Below, in pieces: positions 7,178 through 14,746 of a stretch of 57,990 bases of DNA. The stretch is from Gammaproteobacteria bacterium. GTDB taxonomy: Bacteria; Pseudomonadota; Gammaproteobacteria; Pseudomonadales; Azotimanducaceae. The stretch spans positions 1 to 57,990 of the forward strand of contig QJYB01000070.1 in the NCBI GenBank assembly GCA_003247835.1, given 5' to 3'. The position numbers and the translations under genes are program-made. How positions within the stretch are numbered: position 1 is the stretch's first letter; each line of letters starts with the position of its first letter. The notes beneath the pieces were generated by a model that was not told where the DNA came from, searched no databases, and saw nothing but the letters and a program-made list of their open reading frames with translations.

Positions 7178-8743
7178 TCATCCGCGCGAATTCCCTGGGG
7201 TTTCCACCTCGGTAGTCTCAACCAGCGAGGCCTGGGGGTAGTAGGTGAAATGATGGGTGTAGGTGTATCCCGTCGTCTCGGTGGGGACGCCGTTGACCAG
7301 CGCGGGTCGGAACCGCGAGGCGCGGATGCTCTTCCGCACTCTGAAATCCATCATGCCTTCCGGTTCCGAAGCGATGGTCTCGAGGTGGCGCGGTGCTCCC
7401 CGATCGGTGACGTCGAAGCGCACGCTGACCAGCCCGTCGGCGGTGCGTTCAGGCACGTCGGGCGGGGGCGGATCGCTCGGCGCCGGGAAGTGGATGAGCC
7501 GGGGCTCGCCGAAGAATTCCACGACCGGGAAGCCGTCCACGGTCTCCATCATCTCGTAGGCGATCTGGTAGAGCGGATAGGCCTCGCGGGTCCGCTCGAA
7601 CAGCAGGTGCCAGTCGGCCAGATCGAGGATGGCTTGAGCGGTTTCCGCGGTCGGCGAGGCGTGCTGCCGGTGGATCTGGATGATCGTCTGCAGAGCGCGC
7701 TCCCCGGCCGGGAAGTTGTTGATGTTGATCGTCCCGTACGTGGGTGTTGTGGTCGTCGGGGTCATGGATGCTGCATCGGTGGAGTCGATATAGACCGGCG
7801 GGAAGCGCTCCAGCCGGTAGGTTCGGGCCACGCCCTGCCACGCAGGTATGGCTTCGAGCTCGAGCCCCTTGCCGTTGGCCACCAGCACGTCCGTCGCCCG
7901 TTCGTACAGATGACGCGCGGCGAAGATGTTGTGGGTGCGCTCGTACCAGCGGGCCAGGTGAAAGAGGCCGGGCAGCATGTCTTCGCTGTTGGGATCGTGA
8001 GACCGCTGCAGGACGTGATAGGCGTATTCCTCCCGCTGGTTGGCGGCTTCCAGGTCACCGAGGGTGCGGTACACCTCTGCCTCGCGATAGACGATCTCGA
8101 TCTGACCGGCGGATACGAGTCCGTCGTTGACGCGCTCCAGGTGAACGGCCCGTCCGTAACTGTTCAGAGCTTCCGTGTACTCGCCTTCGGCCACCTGTAT
8201 ATCCCCGAGCAGGGTGAGCGGACGAACCAGCCCGGGGTCGAAGCGGTGACTCGTGTGCTCGATTTCCCGGATCCGGTTCTCCAGCCAGTACTTCGGAATC
8301 TCCAGCTCGCCGGCTTCGATCTGGGCCTGGATCTGCTCCAGGTCGGGATTCTGCTCGGCGAGAATGTCCTCGATGCTGGTCCCGGACTCGTCGCGTCGAT
8401 TGGGCAGACTCAGGGAAGGTGCCGGCGCGTTGGCCGCGTCGGCGAACGGATCCCGCGCAGTGACTGGCGCGGGCTCTGAATCCTGCGCCGTGATCGGTGC
8501 AGGCTCTGAATCCGGCACCGTGATGGGCCCGGGCTCTGAATCCGGCACGGTGATGGGCTCAGGCTCGGAATCCGGTGTGGCGCCTTCCGCTGTCAGTCCG
8601 GCGACCGGCAATATCAGGGCGACGCCCAGCAGCGTCGCCCGGCACAGCCCGAAAGGTGAGTGTGTCCACCGGAATCGATCTGAGGATTTGGCGCCACCGG
8701 CCAGCCGGTGGTGGCGACTCGGACTGACAGTTCTAATGCTCAT
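7178..8743 (-). CDS. periplasmic helical-repeat protein with TonB-like C-terminal domain
   Basis: A 521-residue protein from ATG 8743, the first gene of the minus-strand envelope cluster, facing away from tusA. A signal peptide (hydrophobic core ATLLGVALILPVAGL, cleavage near residue 53) is followed by four 10-residue repeats of the type DSEPxPITVP (58-97). A helical-repeat region with TPR-like features follows (about 165-400; PLTLLGDIQVAEGEYTEALN). The final 100 residues (DGLVSVRFDVTDRGAPRH, IRASRFRPALVNG) match the TonB C-terminal domain consensus, in which a terminal beta-alpha-beta fold is followed by FRPA and a closing strand. There is no TonB-type N-terminal anchor or ExbD-contact region, so it is not a classical TonB. 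Its partner may be the ExbB-like protein of the same cluster. Confidence 0.82.
   Translation of the reverse strand: MSIRTVSPSRHHRLAGGAKSSDRFRWTHSPFGLCRATLLGVALILPVAGLTAEGATPDSEPEPITVPDSEPGPITVPDSEPAPITAQDSEPAPVTARDPFADAANAPAPSLSLPNRRDESGTSIEDILAEQNPDLEQIQAQIEAGELEIPKYWLENRIREIEHTSHRFDPGLVRPLTLLGDIQVAEGEYTEALNSYGRAVHLERVNDGLVSAGQIEIVYREAEVYRTLGDLEAANQREEYAYHVLQRSHDPNSEDMLPGLFHLARWYERTHNIFAARHLYERATDVLVANGKGLELEAIPAWQGVARTYRLERFPPVYIDSTDAASMTPTTTTPTYGTININNFPAGERALQTIIQIHRQHASPTAETAQAILDLADWHLLFERTREAYPLYQIAYEMMETVDGFPVVEFFGEPRLIHFPAPSDPPPPDVPERTADGLVSVRFDVTDRGAPRHLETIASEPEGMMDFRVRKSIRASRFRPALVNGVPTETTGYTYTHHFTYYPQASLVETTEVETPGNSRG
8442..8581 (-). repeat. 30-bp in-frame tandem repeat encoding DSEPxPITxx
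   Basis: Units of exactly 30 bp begin at 8472, 8502 and 8532, with a partial unit at 8562 and a diverged one upstream from about 8442. Each starts GGCTCTGAATCC on the plus strand and encodes ten residues on the minus strand (DSEPEPITVP, DSEPGPITVP, DSEPAPITAQ, DSEPAPVTAR). The period is a multiple of three, so copy-number change would lengthen or shorten the periplasmic linker without breaking the frame. Confidence 0.9.
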
Positions 8744-8986
8744 GTCCCTGGTCTTGATTCCGACCTTCCCCGTCCGGCTGACCGCAGCACATACCGCGAT
8801 ACTGCAGCCGTCGGCCGTCGGAATCGGTTAGAAGCTCTGACTTCGGATGGGCCCCCATGCCCACCGCCCGGCTTTTTTGACCGCGTCCGTTGACTTCGGT
8901 TCGAGTGTGGGAGCCTCTCTGGGGCAAGTCAAGGGAGGTGGCAGTGACGCCCCGGTGCCGGTTTTGGGCTACCATCGCCGCCCACG

Positions 8987-9235
8987 ATGTCCCACCAAGA
9001 ACACCACGCCGACGAATATCTGGACGCCGTCGGTCTCGTCTGCCCCGAGCCGCTGATGCTGGTCCGTAACCGGGTACGCACCATGACCGCCGGTCAGGTG
9101 CTCCACGTTCAGGCCACGGATCCAAGCACCGGCCGGGACTTCGCCAACTTCTGCCGGTTCATGGGGCATACGCTCATCGGCGAAACACGGGAGGGTGACA
9201 CGCTGCATTACTGGATCCGTAAGGGTTCCGCGTGA
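8987..9235 (+). CDS. tusA: TusA-family sulfurtransferase
   Basis: An 82-residue protein of the TusA/YhhP/SirA fold. The diagnostic GLVCPEPL motif supplies the persulfide-carrying cysteine (Cys19), followed by the usual basic helix (LMLVRNRVRTM), and GHTLIGE and YWIRK near the end. In E. coli TusA takes sulfur from IscS and passes it on for 2-thiouridine formation in tRNA and for other sulfur-carrier uses. It is the first gene of a closely packed plus-strand series; its TGA overlaps the next GTG by four bases. The start ATG 8987 has only a weak upstream binding site. A better-looking GGGAGGTG lies at 8932-8940 but leads into a different, nonsense frame. Confidence 0.93.
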   Translation: MSHQEHHADEYLDAVGLVCPEPLMLVRNRVRTMTAGQVLHVQATDPSTGRDFANFCRFMGHTLIGETREGDTLHYWIRKGSA

Positions 9236-9744
9236 TTGCCCGGTACTTCGCCTACGGCTCGAACATGAATCCCGAGAGGGTCAGGCAACGGGGCATGGCT
9301 TTTTCACATGTGTCCGCCGCCCGTCTGGAAGGGTTTACTCTGGCTTTCGACAAGACGTCGTCGGCGCATCCCGGACTCGGTCACGCCAACATCGCCCATG
9401 CCCCGGGGGGATGGGTGGAAGGCGTGCTCTACTGGCTCGACGGTGTCGACGAGATCCGCCGCATGGATCCGTTCGAGTCGACACCCGTGAACTACAGCCG
9501 GGAAGTGGTCAGGGTACGGGTACACGTCGACCATCTTCCGTCGCTGCCCGTTCCGGACGGCATAGACGGGGAAGACGGTTCGATTCTGGTACCGACGTGG
9601 ACCTATGTGGCCAATCCAGCCGTCCGCCGCAGCGGCCTGCTGCCGCCCCGGAGCTATCTCGAGCACCTGCTGGCCGGTCGTCCCTTTCTCTCCGAAGGCT
9701 ACGCCGCGATGCTGGCGCGGTGGCCCTGCCGGGAAGACCGATGA
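9232..9744 (+). CDS. gamma-glutamylcyclotransferase-fold protein
   Basis: A 170-residue protein starting with GTG inside the GTGA overlap with tusA. The N-terminal YFAYGSNMNPERV is the hallmark substrate-binding loop of the GGCT/AIG2-like family, and DPFESTPVNYSREVV contains the expected acidic residue before a Y-x-R stretch. Family members open gamma-glutamyl amino acids or related gamma-glutamyl conjugates to 5-oxoproline, or act on gamma-glutamylamines. The exact substrate cannot be read from the sequence. The stop overlaps the ATG of epmC by four bases, so the two are probably translationally coupled. Confidence 0.88.
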   Translation: MIARYFAYGSNMNPERVRQRGMAFSHVSAARLEGFTLAFDKTSSAHPGLGHANIAHAPGGWVEGVLYWLDGVDEIRRMDPFESTPVNYSREVVRVRVHVDHLPSLPVPDGIDGEDGSILVPTWTYVANPAVRRSGLLPPRSYLEHLLAGRPFLSEGYAAMLARWPCREDR

Positions 9745-10268
9745 GCATGGTGCGCGAACTGCCCGTGCTGACCGACCGTCAGATCGCCGGCTGCTTCAAC
9801 GGGACGCTGGGTCGACGGTATCGGGTCCGTCTGGTGGGCGGCGCGAGCGAACCGCTGTACCTGCCCGGTGCCTCGGGTTTCGCGACGATCCGCTACACGC
9901 GCGATTATCCCGCCAGCGCGCTGCATGAGCTCGCCCACTGGTGTATCGCCGGTCCGCGGCGGAGAGCGCTGGTCGATTACGGGTACTGGTATGTCGCGCC
10001 ACCCCGCACACCCTCGGCACAGGCTGCGTTCAGCCGGGTCGAGGTCCCCGCTCAGGCACTGGAGTGCCGTTTGTCCGCGGTCTGCGGCCTGCCGTTCCGA
10101 GTCAGCGTGGACGACGTCGACGCGCTACCCGGCACCTCGGTCGGCTTCGCGGCCGCCGTCGACCGGGTCGCTCGGGAACCGGTCTGTTCCCTGCCGCGTC
10201 GGGCGCGTGTGCTGCTCGCCGTTCTGGCCGATTTCCGCAGCCGCCTTGCCGGGCGGCCGTCGAGCTGA
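9741..10268 (+). CDS. epmC: elongation factor P hydroxylase EpmC
   Basis: A 175-residue protein from ATG 9741. SALHELAHWCIAGPRRRALV followed by DYGYWYVAP is characteristic of EpmC (YfcM), which hydroxylates the beta-lysylated lysine of elongation factor P. The HELAH residues are the presumed metal ligands. EpmA and EpmB, which install the lysine, are not in this window but should exist elsewhere in the genome. A longer in-frame start at 9195 is not used because it overlaps two well-supported genes. The ExoIX gene starts eight bases later. Confidence 0.93.
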   Translation: MSMVRELPVLTDRQIAGCFNGTLGRRYRVRLVGGASEPLYLPGASGFATIRYTRDYPASALHELAHWCIAGPRRRALVDYGYWYVAPPRTPSAQAAFSRVEVPAQALECRLSAVCGLPFRVSVDDVDALPGTSVGFAAAVDRVAREPVCSLPRRARVLLAVLADFRSRLAGRPSS

Positions 10269-10276
10269 CGCGTTCC

Positions 10277-11176
10277 GTGGACGAGCGGCTCGTTCTGCTG
10301 GACGGTACCCTGCTGTTCTTCCGGGCGCTGTACGGCGTGCCCGACGTCTTTGTCGACGGGCAGGGACGCCCGGTGAACGGCGTACGTGGCTATCTGACCT
10401 ATCTCATGGGACTGCTTTCCGGTCGCGGGCGCGCACCCGTGCGGTACTGCGTGGCGGCCTTCGACGAGAGCCTGACGAGCTGCTGGCGGAACGAGCACTA
10501 TCCGGACTACAAGGCAAACCGGCCGCCTGCGGACGATGCCATCGGCCATCAGCTCGATCTGTGCCGGTCCCTCACGGAGACGCTCGGTGTTCCGGTGCTG
10601 GCGGATCTGCAGTACGAGGCGGATGACTACATCGCCACTCTTGCCAGGCTGAGTCCCCGGCCCGTGACCATCGTCAGCCGGGACAAGGACCTCAAACAGC
10701 TGCTGTCCGATTCGGTGAGCCTGCTGGATCCCAAGGACGGCAGCGTGGCGACCCCGGAAACGTTCCGCGCGGAGTTCGGCTTCGCTCCCGCGGTGTTCCC
10801 GGACTATCAGGCGCTCACCGGCGACAGCGTGGACAACATTCCCGGCGTGCCCGGTGTGGGACCGAAGTCGGCACGCAGACTGATCGAAGCATTCGGCGAT
10901 CTGGACAGACTCTATGCCGATGACGCGGACTGGTCCGTGGCCGGCGTTCGGTCGGATAGTAAAATGGCGCAGCGGCTGCGGGACTCCCGTGAAGCAGCCT
11001 TGCTGTACCGGCGCATCCTGCGGCTCGATGACCGCGTGCCGATCGCTCCGACGCTGGTCGAACAAAGACTCGAGCGCCCGGAGAAGTCTTCGGTGTCGGC
11101 GGCGGTGGACGGATTCGGATTGCGCGTCGGGCTGGGCAATACCCTGCTCACAGCCATGGAGAGTTATGGTGTCTGA
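10277..11176 (+). CDS. xni: 5'-3' exonuclease of the ExoIX/Xni (flap-endonuclease) family
   Basis: A 299-residue protein starting at GTG 10277 (VDERLVLLDGTLLFFRALYG). It matches a stand-alone polymerase-I-type 5' nuclease. The metal-binding aspartates are seen in LLDGT, AFDES, EADDYIATL and VSRDKDLKQLL. The helical-arch stretch HYPDYKANRPP and the DNA-binding helix-hairpin-helix GDSVDNIPGVPGVGPKSA are also present. E. coli Xni (YgdG) is 251 residues and lacks some metal ligands; here the acidic residues look more complete. Its 3' end overlaps the next gene by 11 bases. Confidence 0.9.
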   Translation: MDERLVLLDGTLLFFRALYGVPDVFVDGQGRPVNGVRGYLTYLMGLLSGRGRAPVRYCVAAFDESLTSCWRNEHYPDYKANRPPADDAIGHQLDLCRSLTETLGVPVLADLQYEADDYIATLARLSPRPVTIVSRDKDLKQLLSDSVSLLDPKDGSVATPETFRAEFGFAPAVFPDYQALTGDSVDNIPGVPGVGPKSARRLIEAFGDLDRLYADDADWSVAGVRSDSKMAQRLRDSREAALLYRRILRLDDRVPIAPTLVEQRLERPEKSSVSAAVDGFGLRVGLGNTLLTAMESYGV

Positions 11177-12263
11177 CGTCCTCGACTGCGTGGTAATCGG
11201 GGCCGGTGTGGTTGGGCTGGCGTGTGCAGCGCGCATAGCGGAGTCCGGTCACGACGTGCTCGTGCTCGAGCGCCACGACCTGATCGGCTCGGAGACCAGC
11301 TCACGCAACTCCGAGGTGATTCACGCCGGTATCTACTACCCGACCGGTTCCCTCAAGGCAACGTTGTGTGTGGAGGGAAAGGAAAGGCTGTACGCCTACT
11401 GCGAAACGCACCAGGTGCCATACCGACGGTGCGGAAAGATCATCGTTGCCATCGACGACGAGCAGCTCGGCGTGCTCGAAGGTTATCGACAGCAGGCTGA
11501 CACGAACGGTGCCGGTCGGCTCGAGTGGCTGGATGCCGCTGCGGTACGGAAGCTGGAACCCGAGGTCAGGGCGGTGGGCGGCCTGCTTTCTCCGACCACG
11601 GGCATCATCGACAGCCACACCTTCATGTTGAGCCTGCAGGGGCGCCTCGAGGCAGCCGGCGGCATGATTGCATTCAACACGGCCGCTACCGAACTTGGGG
11701 TAACAGCGGACGGAATCCGCCTGGTGGCCGGTGGAGAGCCTCTGGTTGCCCGGCTGCTCGTCAACAGTGCCGGGCTCGCCGCGCCGGCGCTGGCGGGGAC
11801 CGTGGATGCGAAGGCGCCAGCGCCCCGTTATGCCCGCGGCCACTATTTCACTTACTCGGGCAGACCGCCGTTCAGCCGCCTCGTCTATCCGGTCGCAGAG
11901 GTGGGTGGTCTCGGCGTGCACGTGACGATCGACCTGTCCGGCCAGGTGAAGTTCGGACCGGACGTGGAGTGGGTCGATGACGTGGACTACACCTTCGATG
12001 CGGGCCGCAGCCGGGCTTTCGCCGCAGCGATACGTCGCTACTTCCCGGGTCTGGAAGAGGACCGTCTGCAGCCCGGTTACGTCGGTATACGGCCGAAAAT
12101 ATCGGCGGCGGGTGAACCGGCAGCCGATTTCCGCATCGATGGACCGGCCGTGCACGGTGTTCGTGGGCTTGTCAACCTGATGGGGATCGAGAGCCCCGGA
12201 CTCACCGCCTCGCTCGCCATCGCCGAGCGGGTTGTCTCGATGCTGGACGATGACGCGGCTTAA
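11166..12263 (+). CDS. FAD-dependent oxidoreductase, L-2-hydroxyglutarate-oxidase-like
   Basis: A 365-residue DAO-family flavoprotein from ATG 11166. The N-terminal dinucleotide-binding motif is VVIGAGVVGLACAARIAESG, followed by SSRNSEVIHAGIYYP, which is typical of the LhgO/L2HGDH group where that His-containing stretch contacts the flavin. The C-terminus has GYVGIRPKI and NLMGIESPGLTAS, also typical. The likely reaction is oxidation of L-2-hydroxyglutarate or a related 2-hydroxy acid to the keto acid, with electrons passed to the membrane quinone pool or to oxygen. Overlaps with both neighbours (11 and 14 bases) argue for one transcript. Confidence 0.87.
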   Translation: MVSDVLDCVVIGAGVVGLACAARIAESGHDVLVLERHDLIGSETSSRNSEVIHAGIYYPTGSLKATLCVEGKERLYAYCETHQVPYRRCGKIIVAIDDEQLGVLEGYRQQADTNGAGRLEWLDAAAVRKLEPEVRAVGGLLSPTTGIIDSHTFMLSLQGRLEAAGGMIAFNTAATELGVTADGIRLVAGGEPLVARLLVNSAGLAAPALAGTVDAKAPAPRYARGHYFTYSGRPPFSRLVYPVAEVGGLGVHVTIDLSGQVKFGPDVEWVDDVDYTFDAGRSRAFAAAIRRYFPGLEEDRLQPGYVGIRPKISAAGEPAADFRIDGPAVHGVRGLVNLMGIESPGLTASLAIAERVVSMLDDDAA

Positions 12264-13368
12264 GGTCGGACTGCTGGTGAATCCGGTTGCCGGTCTGGGT
12301 GGTACCGTCGCCCTGAAAGGCAGCGATGGTGCGGACGTTCAGGCCGAGGCACGGGCCCGCGGCGCCACCCCCCGCGCGCCGGAACGAACCCGACGAATGC
12401 TCGAGGCTCTCAAGCATGGCGACGACATACGCTGGTGCACCTGGGGCGGGGCCATGGGCGAGGAGGCTCTTAGGGCCGCCGGTCTTCATGGTGAGGTGCT
12501 CGGCGACGCGCCCGACGTGACGTCAGCCGGAGATACCCGGATGGCGGCCCGTGCCCTGGTCGGGGCGGGGGTGGACCTGCTGGTCTTCACCGGCGGCGAT
12601 GGTACGGCACGGGATCTGCTCGAGGCGATCGATCGAGAGTTGCCGGTTCTCGGTATCCCCGGCGGTGTGAAAATGCACTCCGGCGTGTTCGCGACCACAC
12701 CGGAACGGGGTGCCGAGCTGCTCGACGCGCTGGTGTCCGGCGGTCTGGTCAGCTCCGCCATCCGGGAGGTGCGGGACCTGGATGAGTCTGCCCTGCACCG
12801 GGGTGAGATCCGACCCCGATACTTCGGCGAGATGCGGGTACCGGAACCGGGCGGCTACCTGCAGCACACCAAGGAGCGGGGCGTGGAGAACGAAGCACTG
12901 GCCGTTACCGAGATCGCCGCGGACGTGGTCGAGCAGCTGGTGGAAGAAAAAGAACCTGTCGTGCTCGGTCCGGGCAGCACGCTCGGCGCTATCAAGCAGG
13001 CGCTCGGTTTCGAGGGATCGTTGCTCGGCTTCGATGTCTGGCAGCAGGGCGCAGTGGTTGCGCGGGATGTGGACGGCCGCTGGCTCGAAACCAGGATGGA
13101 TAGCGCCACCATCGTGCTCAGCTTCACCCGGGGCCAGGGCTTTCTCATCGGCCGCGGCAACCAGCAGCTCACGCCGGCCTTTCTGCGTCGGGTCGGGAGA
13201 GACGCGCTCCGCGTGGTGGGCACGCGCACCAAGCTCAAATCACTCGACGGACGCCCACTGCTCATCGACACGGACGATCCGGAGCTGGATCGGATCTGGT
13301 CCGGATTGATCGAGGTGATCACAGGTTACCAGGACCGGCTCTTCTATCGCCTGAGCGACCATGAGTGA
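12250..13368 (+). CDS. ATP-NAD kinase/AcoX-family protein
   Basis: A 372-residue protein from ATG 12250, overlapping the flavoprotein gene by 14 bases. KVGLLVNPVAGLGGTVALKG at the start and FTGGDGTARDLLEAI near residue 110 are the phosphate-binding and GGDGT signatures of the NAD-kinase/diacylglycerol-kinase superfamily. EPVVLGPGSTLGAIKQALG is a C-terminal hallmark of the AcoX-like branch, which is longer than housekeeping NadK (about 290). Whether it phosphorylates NAD or another substrate is unknown; a canonical nadK should exist elsewhere. The downstream methyltransferase starts inside its last codons. Confidence 0.85.
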   Translation: MTRLKVGLLVNPVAGLGGTVALKGSDGADVQAEARARGATPRAPERTRRMLEALKHGDDIRWCTWGGAMGEEALRAAGLHGEVLGDAPDVTSAGDTRMAARALVGAGVDLLVFTGGDGTARDLLEAIDRELPVLGIPGGVKMHSGVFATTPERGAELLDALVSGGLVSSAIREVRDLDESALHRGEIRPRYFGEMRVPEPGGYLQHTKERGVENEALAVTEIAADVVEQLVEEKEPVVLGPGSTLGAIKQALGFEGSLLGFDVWQQGAVVARDVDGRWLETRMDSATIVLSFTRGQGFLIGRGNQQLTPAFLRRVGRDALRVVGTRTKLKSLDGRPLLIDTDDPELDRIWSGLIEVITGYQDRLFYRLSDHE

Positions 13369-14272
13369 GCTCGAGACGGTGCTGACCGAGTGTCGCAGAC
13401 GCTGGCAGGGCGGCGTTCCCGGTGCTGCGCGGCGACTCTTCCACGGCCGCGGACACATTTACCGGGACCTGTCCGACCTGACGGTGGATCGTTTCGACTC
13501 GATTCTGCTCATCGGCTGTTACGACGATCGCACCGAGCGGGCGCAGGCGCTGGCCGACCTGCTGAGCGCTGCGCTCCCGCAGGTCACCGGGATCGCGCTT
13601 CAGCACCGGCAGGGATCGGGCGTGCGATCGACGGTGTTGGCGGGCCACGTTCCTGACGAGGTCGAGGTGCGTGAAAACGGGCTCTCCTACCTGGTGAAGC
13701 CGCTCAGGAATCAGAACGTAGGTCTTTTCCTCGATATGGCGCCGACCCGCGCCTGGCTCGCCGAGCATGCCGCGGAACGTCGGGTGCTCAACCTCTTCGC
13801 CTTCACCTGCGCCTTCTCGGTGGCCGCGCTCGCCGGTGGGGCAGTCGAGGTCGTGAATCTGGACATGAGCAGACCGGCGCTGGACTGGGGGCTGGAAAAC
13901 CATCGTCTGAACGGGCAGGACCTGCGCCGGGTCGGCATGCTGCCCCACAACCTGTTCAGATCCTGGCCGAAGCTCAGGAGCCTCGGACCCTTTGATCTGG
14001 TGATTATCGACCCGCCGACCAATCAGCGGGGCAGCTTCAACGCCGAACGGCAGTACGGGCAGGTGCTGCGCAGGCTGCCGGAGCTGGCCTCGCCCGGCGC
14101 TGATGTGCTCGCTAGCCTCAACTCACCCTTTCTCGGCCGCGATTTCCTCCCCGAGCAGATGGCCTGCTGGTGTCCCGGAGCGCGCTACCAGGAAGCGCTG
14201 CCCGTATCGGACGACTTTCCCGAGCGTGATCCGGATCGGGGACTGAAGGTCGCGCGCTTCTGCTATGACTGA
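13361..14272 (+). CDS. class I SAM-dependent methyltransferase, RlmI/RlmK-like
   Basis: A 303-residue protein starting at ATG 13361. LNLFAFTCAFSVAALAGGA is the SAM-binding motif I in the form seen in the RlmI/RlmKL-type 23S rRNA methyltransferases, VNLDMS is the acidic motif II, and FDLVIIDPPTNQRGSF is the catalytic motif IV with D-P-P. There is no N-terminal PUA domain like that of RlmI, so the target may differ. It ends the plus-strand series; its stop overlaps the end of the convergent 14263-14727 gene by 10 bases, leaving no room for a long shared terminator. Confidence 0.87.
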   Translation: MSELETVLTECRRRWQGGVPGAARRLFHGRGHIYRDLSDLTVDRFDSILLIGCYDDRTERAQALADLLSAALPQVTGIALQHRQGSGVRSTVLAGHVPDEVEVRENGLSYLVKPLRNQNVGLFLDMAPTRAWLAEHAAERRVLNLFAFTCAFSVAALAGGAVEVVNLDMSRPALDWGLENHRLNGQDLRRVGMLPHNLFRSWPKLRSLGPFDLVIIDPPTNQRGSFNAERQYGQVLRRLPELASPGADVLASLNSPFLGRDFLPEQMACWCPGARYQEALPVSDDFPERDPDRGLKVARFCYD

Positions 14273-14727
14273 GCCGCCGTCCCGCTGATCTGCTCCATGC
14301 GCGTCATGAGCCCGAGCATGGCCTGGCGCAGCTCGCCGGAGGATCGATTCTTCAGCGCGGTCCTGATCTGGTGCACATGGGTCGACTGCTCGATCCTGAT
14401 CATCTCCGGCAGGTTGTCGGCCTCGTCGTCGCCGAGCGCCGCGGCGGGTGAAGACAGCAGAGTGAAGGCACGACCGGTCAGTACGGCCTGATCGATGGCT
14501 TCGTTGCGGATGACTTCCTCGAATCGGACATAGTCTTCCTCGCCGAGCCAGAGCAGGGTGCCGAAGCATGCCTGGTAGCGATCGCTGTGCAGCCCGAACT
14601 CGTCCGGCTCTTCGGCCGCGTAGATGTCGTCCACGAAGATGGTGTGCCGGCGGGGGAAGACGCCATACAGTGCCACCAGCACCCTGGCGGCATCCTTGAA
14701 GAAATCGTCGACGTTGATATCCGTCAT
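14263..14727 (-). CDS. conserved-looking cytoplasmic protein of unknown function
   Basis: A 154-residue acidic, largely helical protein from ATG 14727, which begins 19 bases after the aminotransferase stop on the same strand, so the two are probably co-transcribed. The N-terminus (FFKDAARVLVALYGVFPRRH, then TIFVDDIYAAEEPDEFG) is followed by CFGTLLWLGEEDYVRFEEV. This resembles a winged-helix-like domain and would fit a small regulatory or adaptor protein. No catalytic motif, membrane segment or signal peptide is visible, and I do not recognise a named family. Coding quality is good, and the 3' end overlaps the opposing methyltransferase by 10 bases. Confidence 0.72.
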   Translation of the reverse strand: MTDINVDDFFKDAARVLVALYGVFPRRHTIFVDDIYAAEEPDEFGLHSDRYQACFGTLLWLGEEDYVRFEEVIRNEAIDQAVLTGRAFTLLSSPAAALGDDEADNLPEMIRIEQSTHVHQIRTALKNRSSGELRQAMLGLMTRMEQISGTAAQS

Positions 14728-14746
14728 GAGCAGGGCGGATGACGTG

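Noticed and set aside
8852-8880. Hairpin-like TGGGC/GCCCA followed by TTTTTT as a terminator
   Set aside because: The T-run is about nine bases from the five-pair stem, and no plus-strand gene ends here.
8932-8946. Strong GGGAGGTG followed by GTG as an alternative tusA start or leader peptide
   Set aside because: The GTG is out of frame with tusA and gives an Arg-rich 40-codon frame overlapping it.
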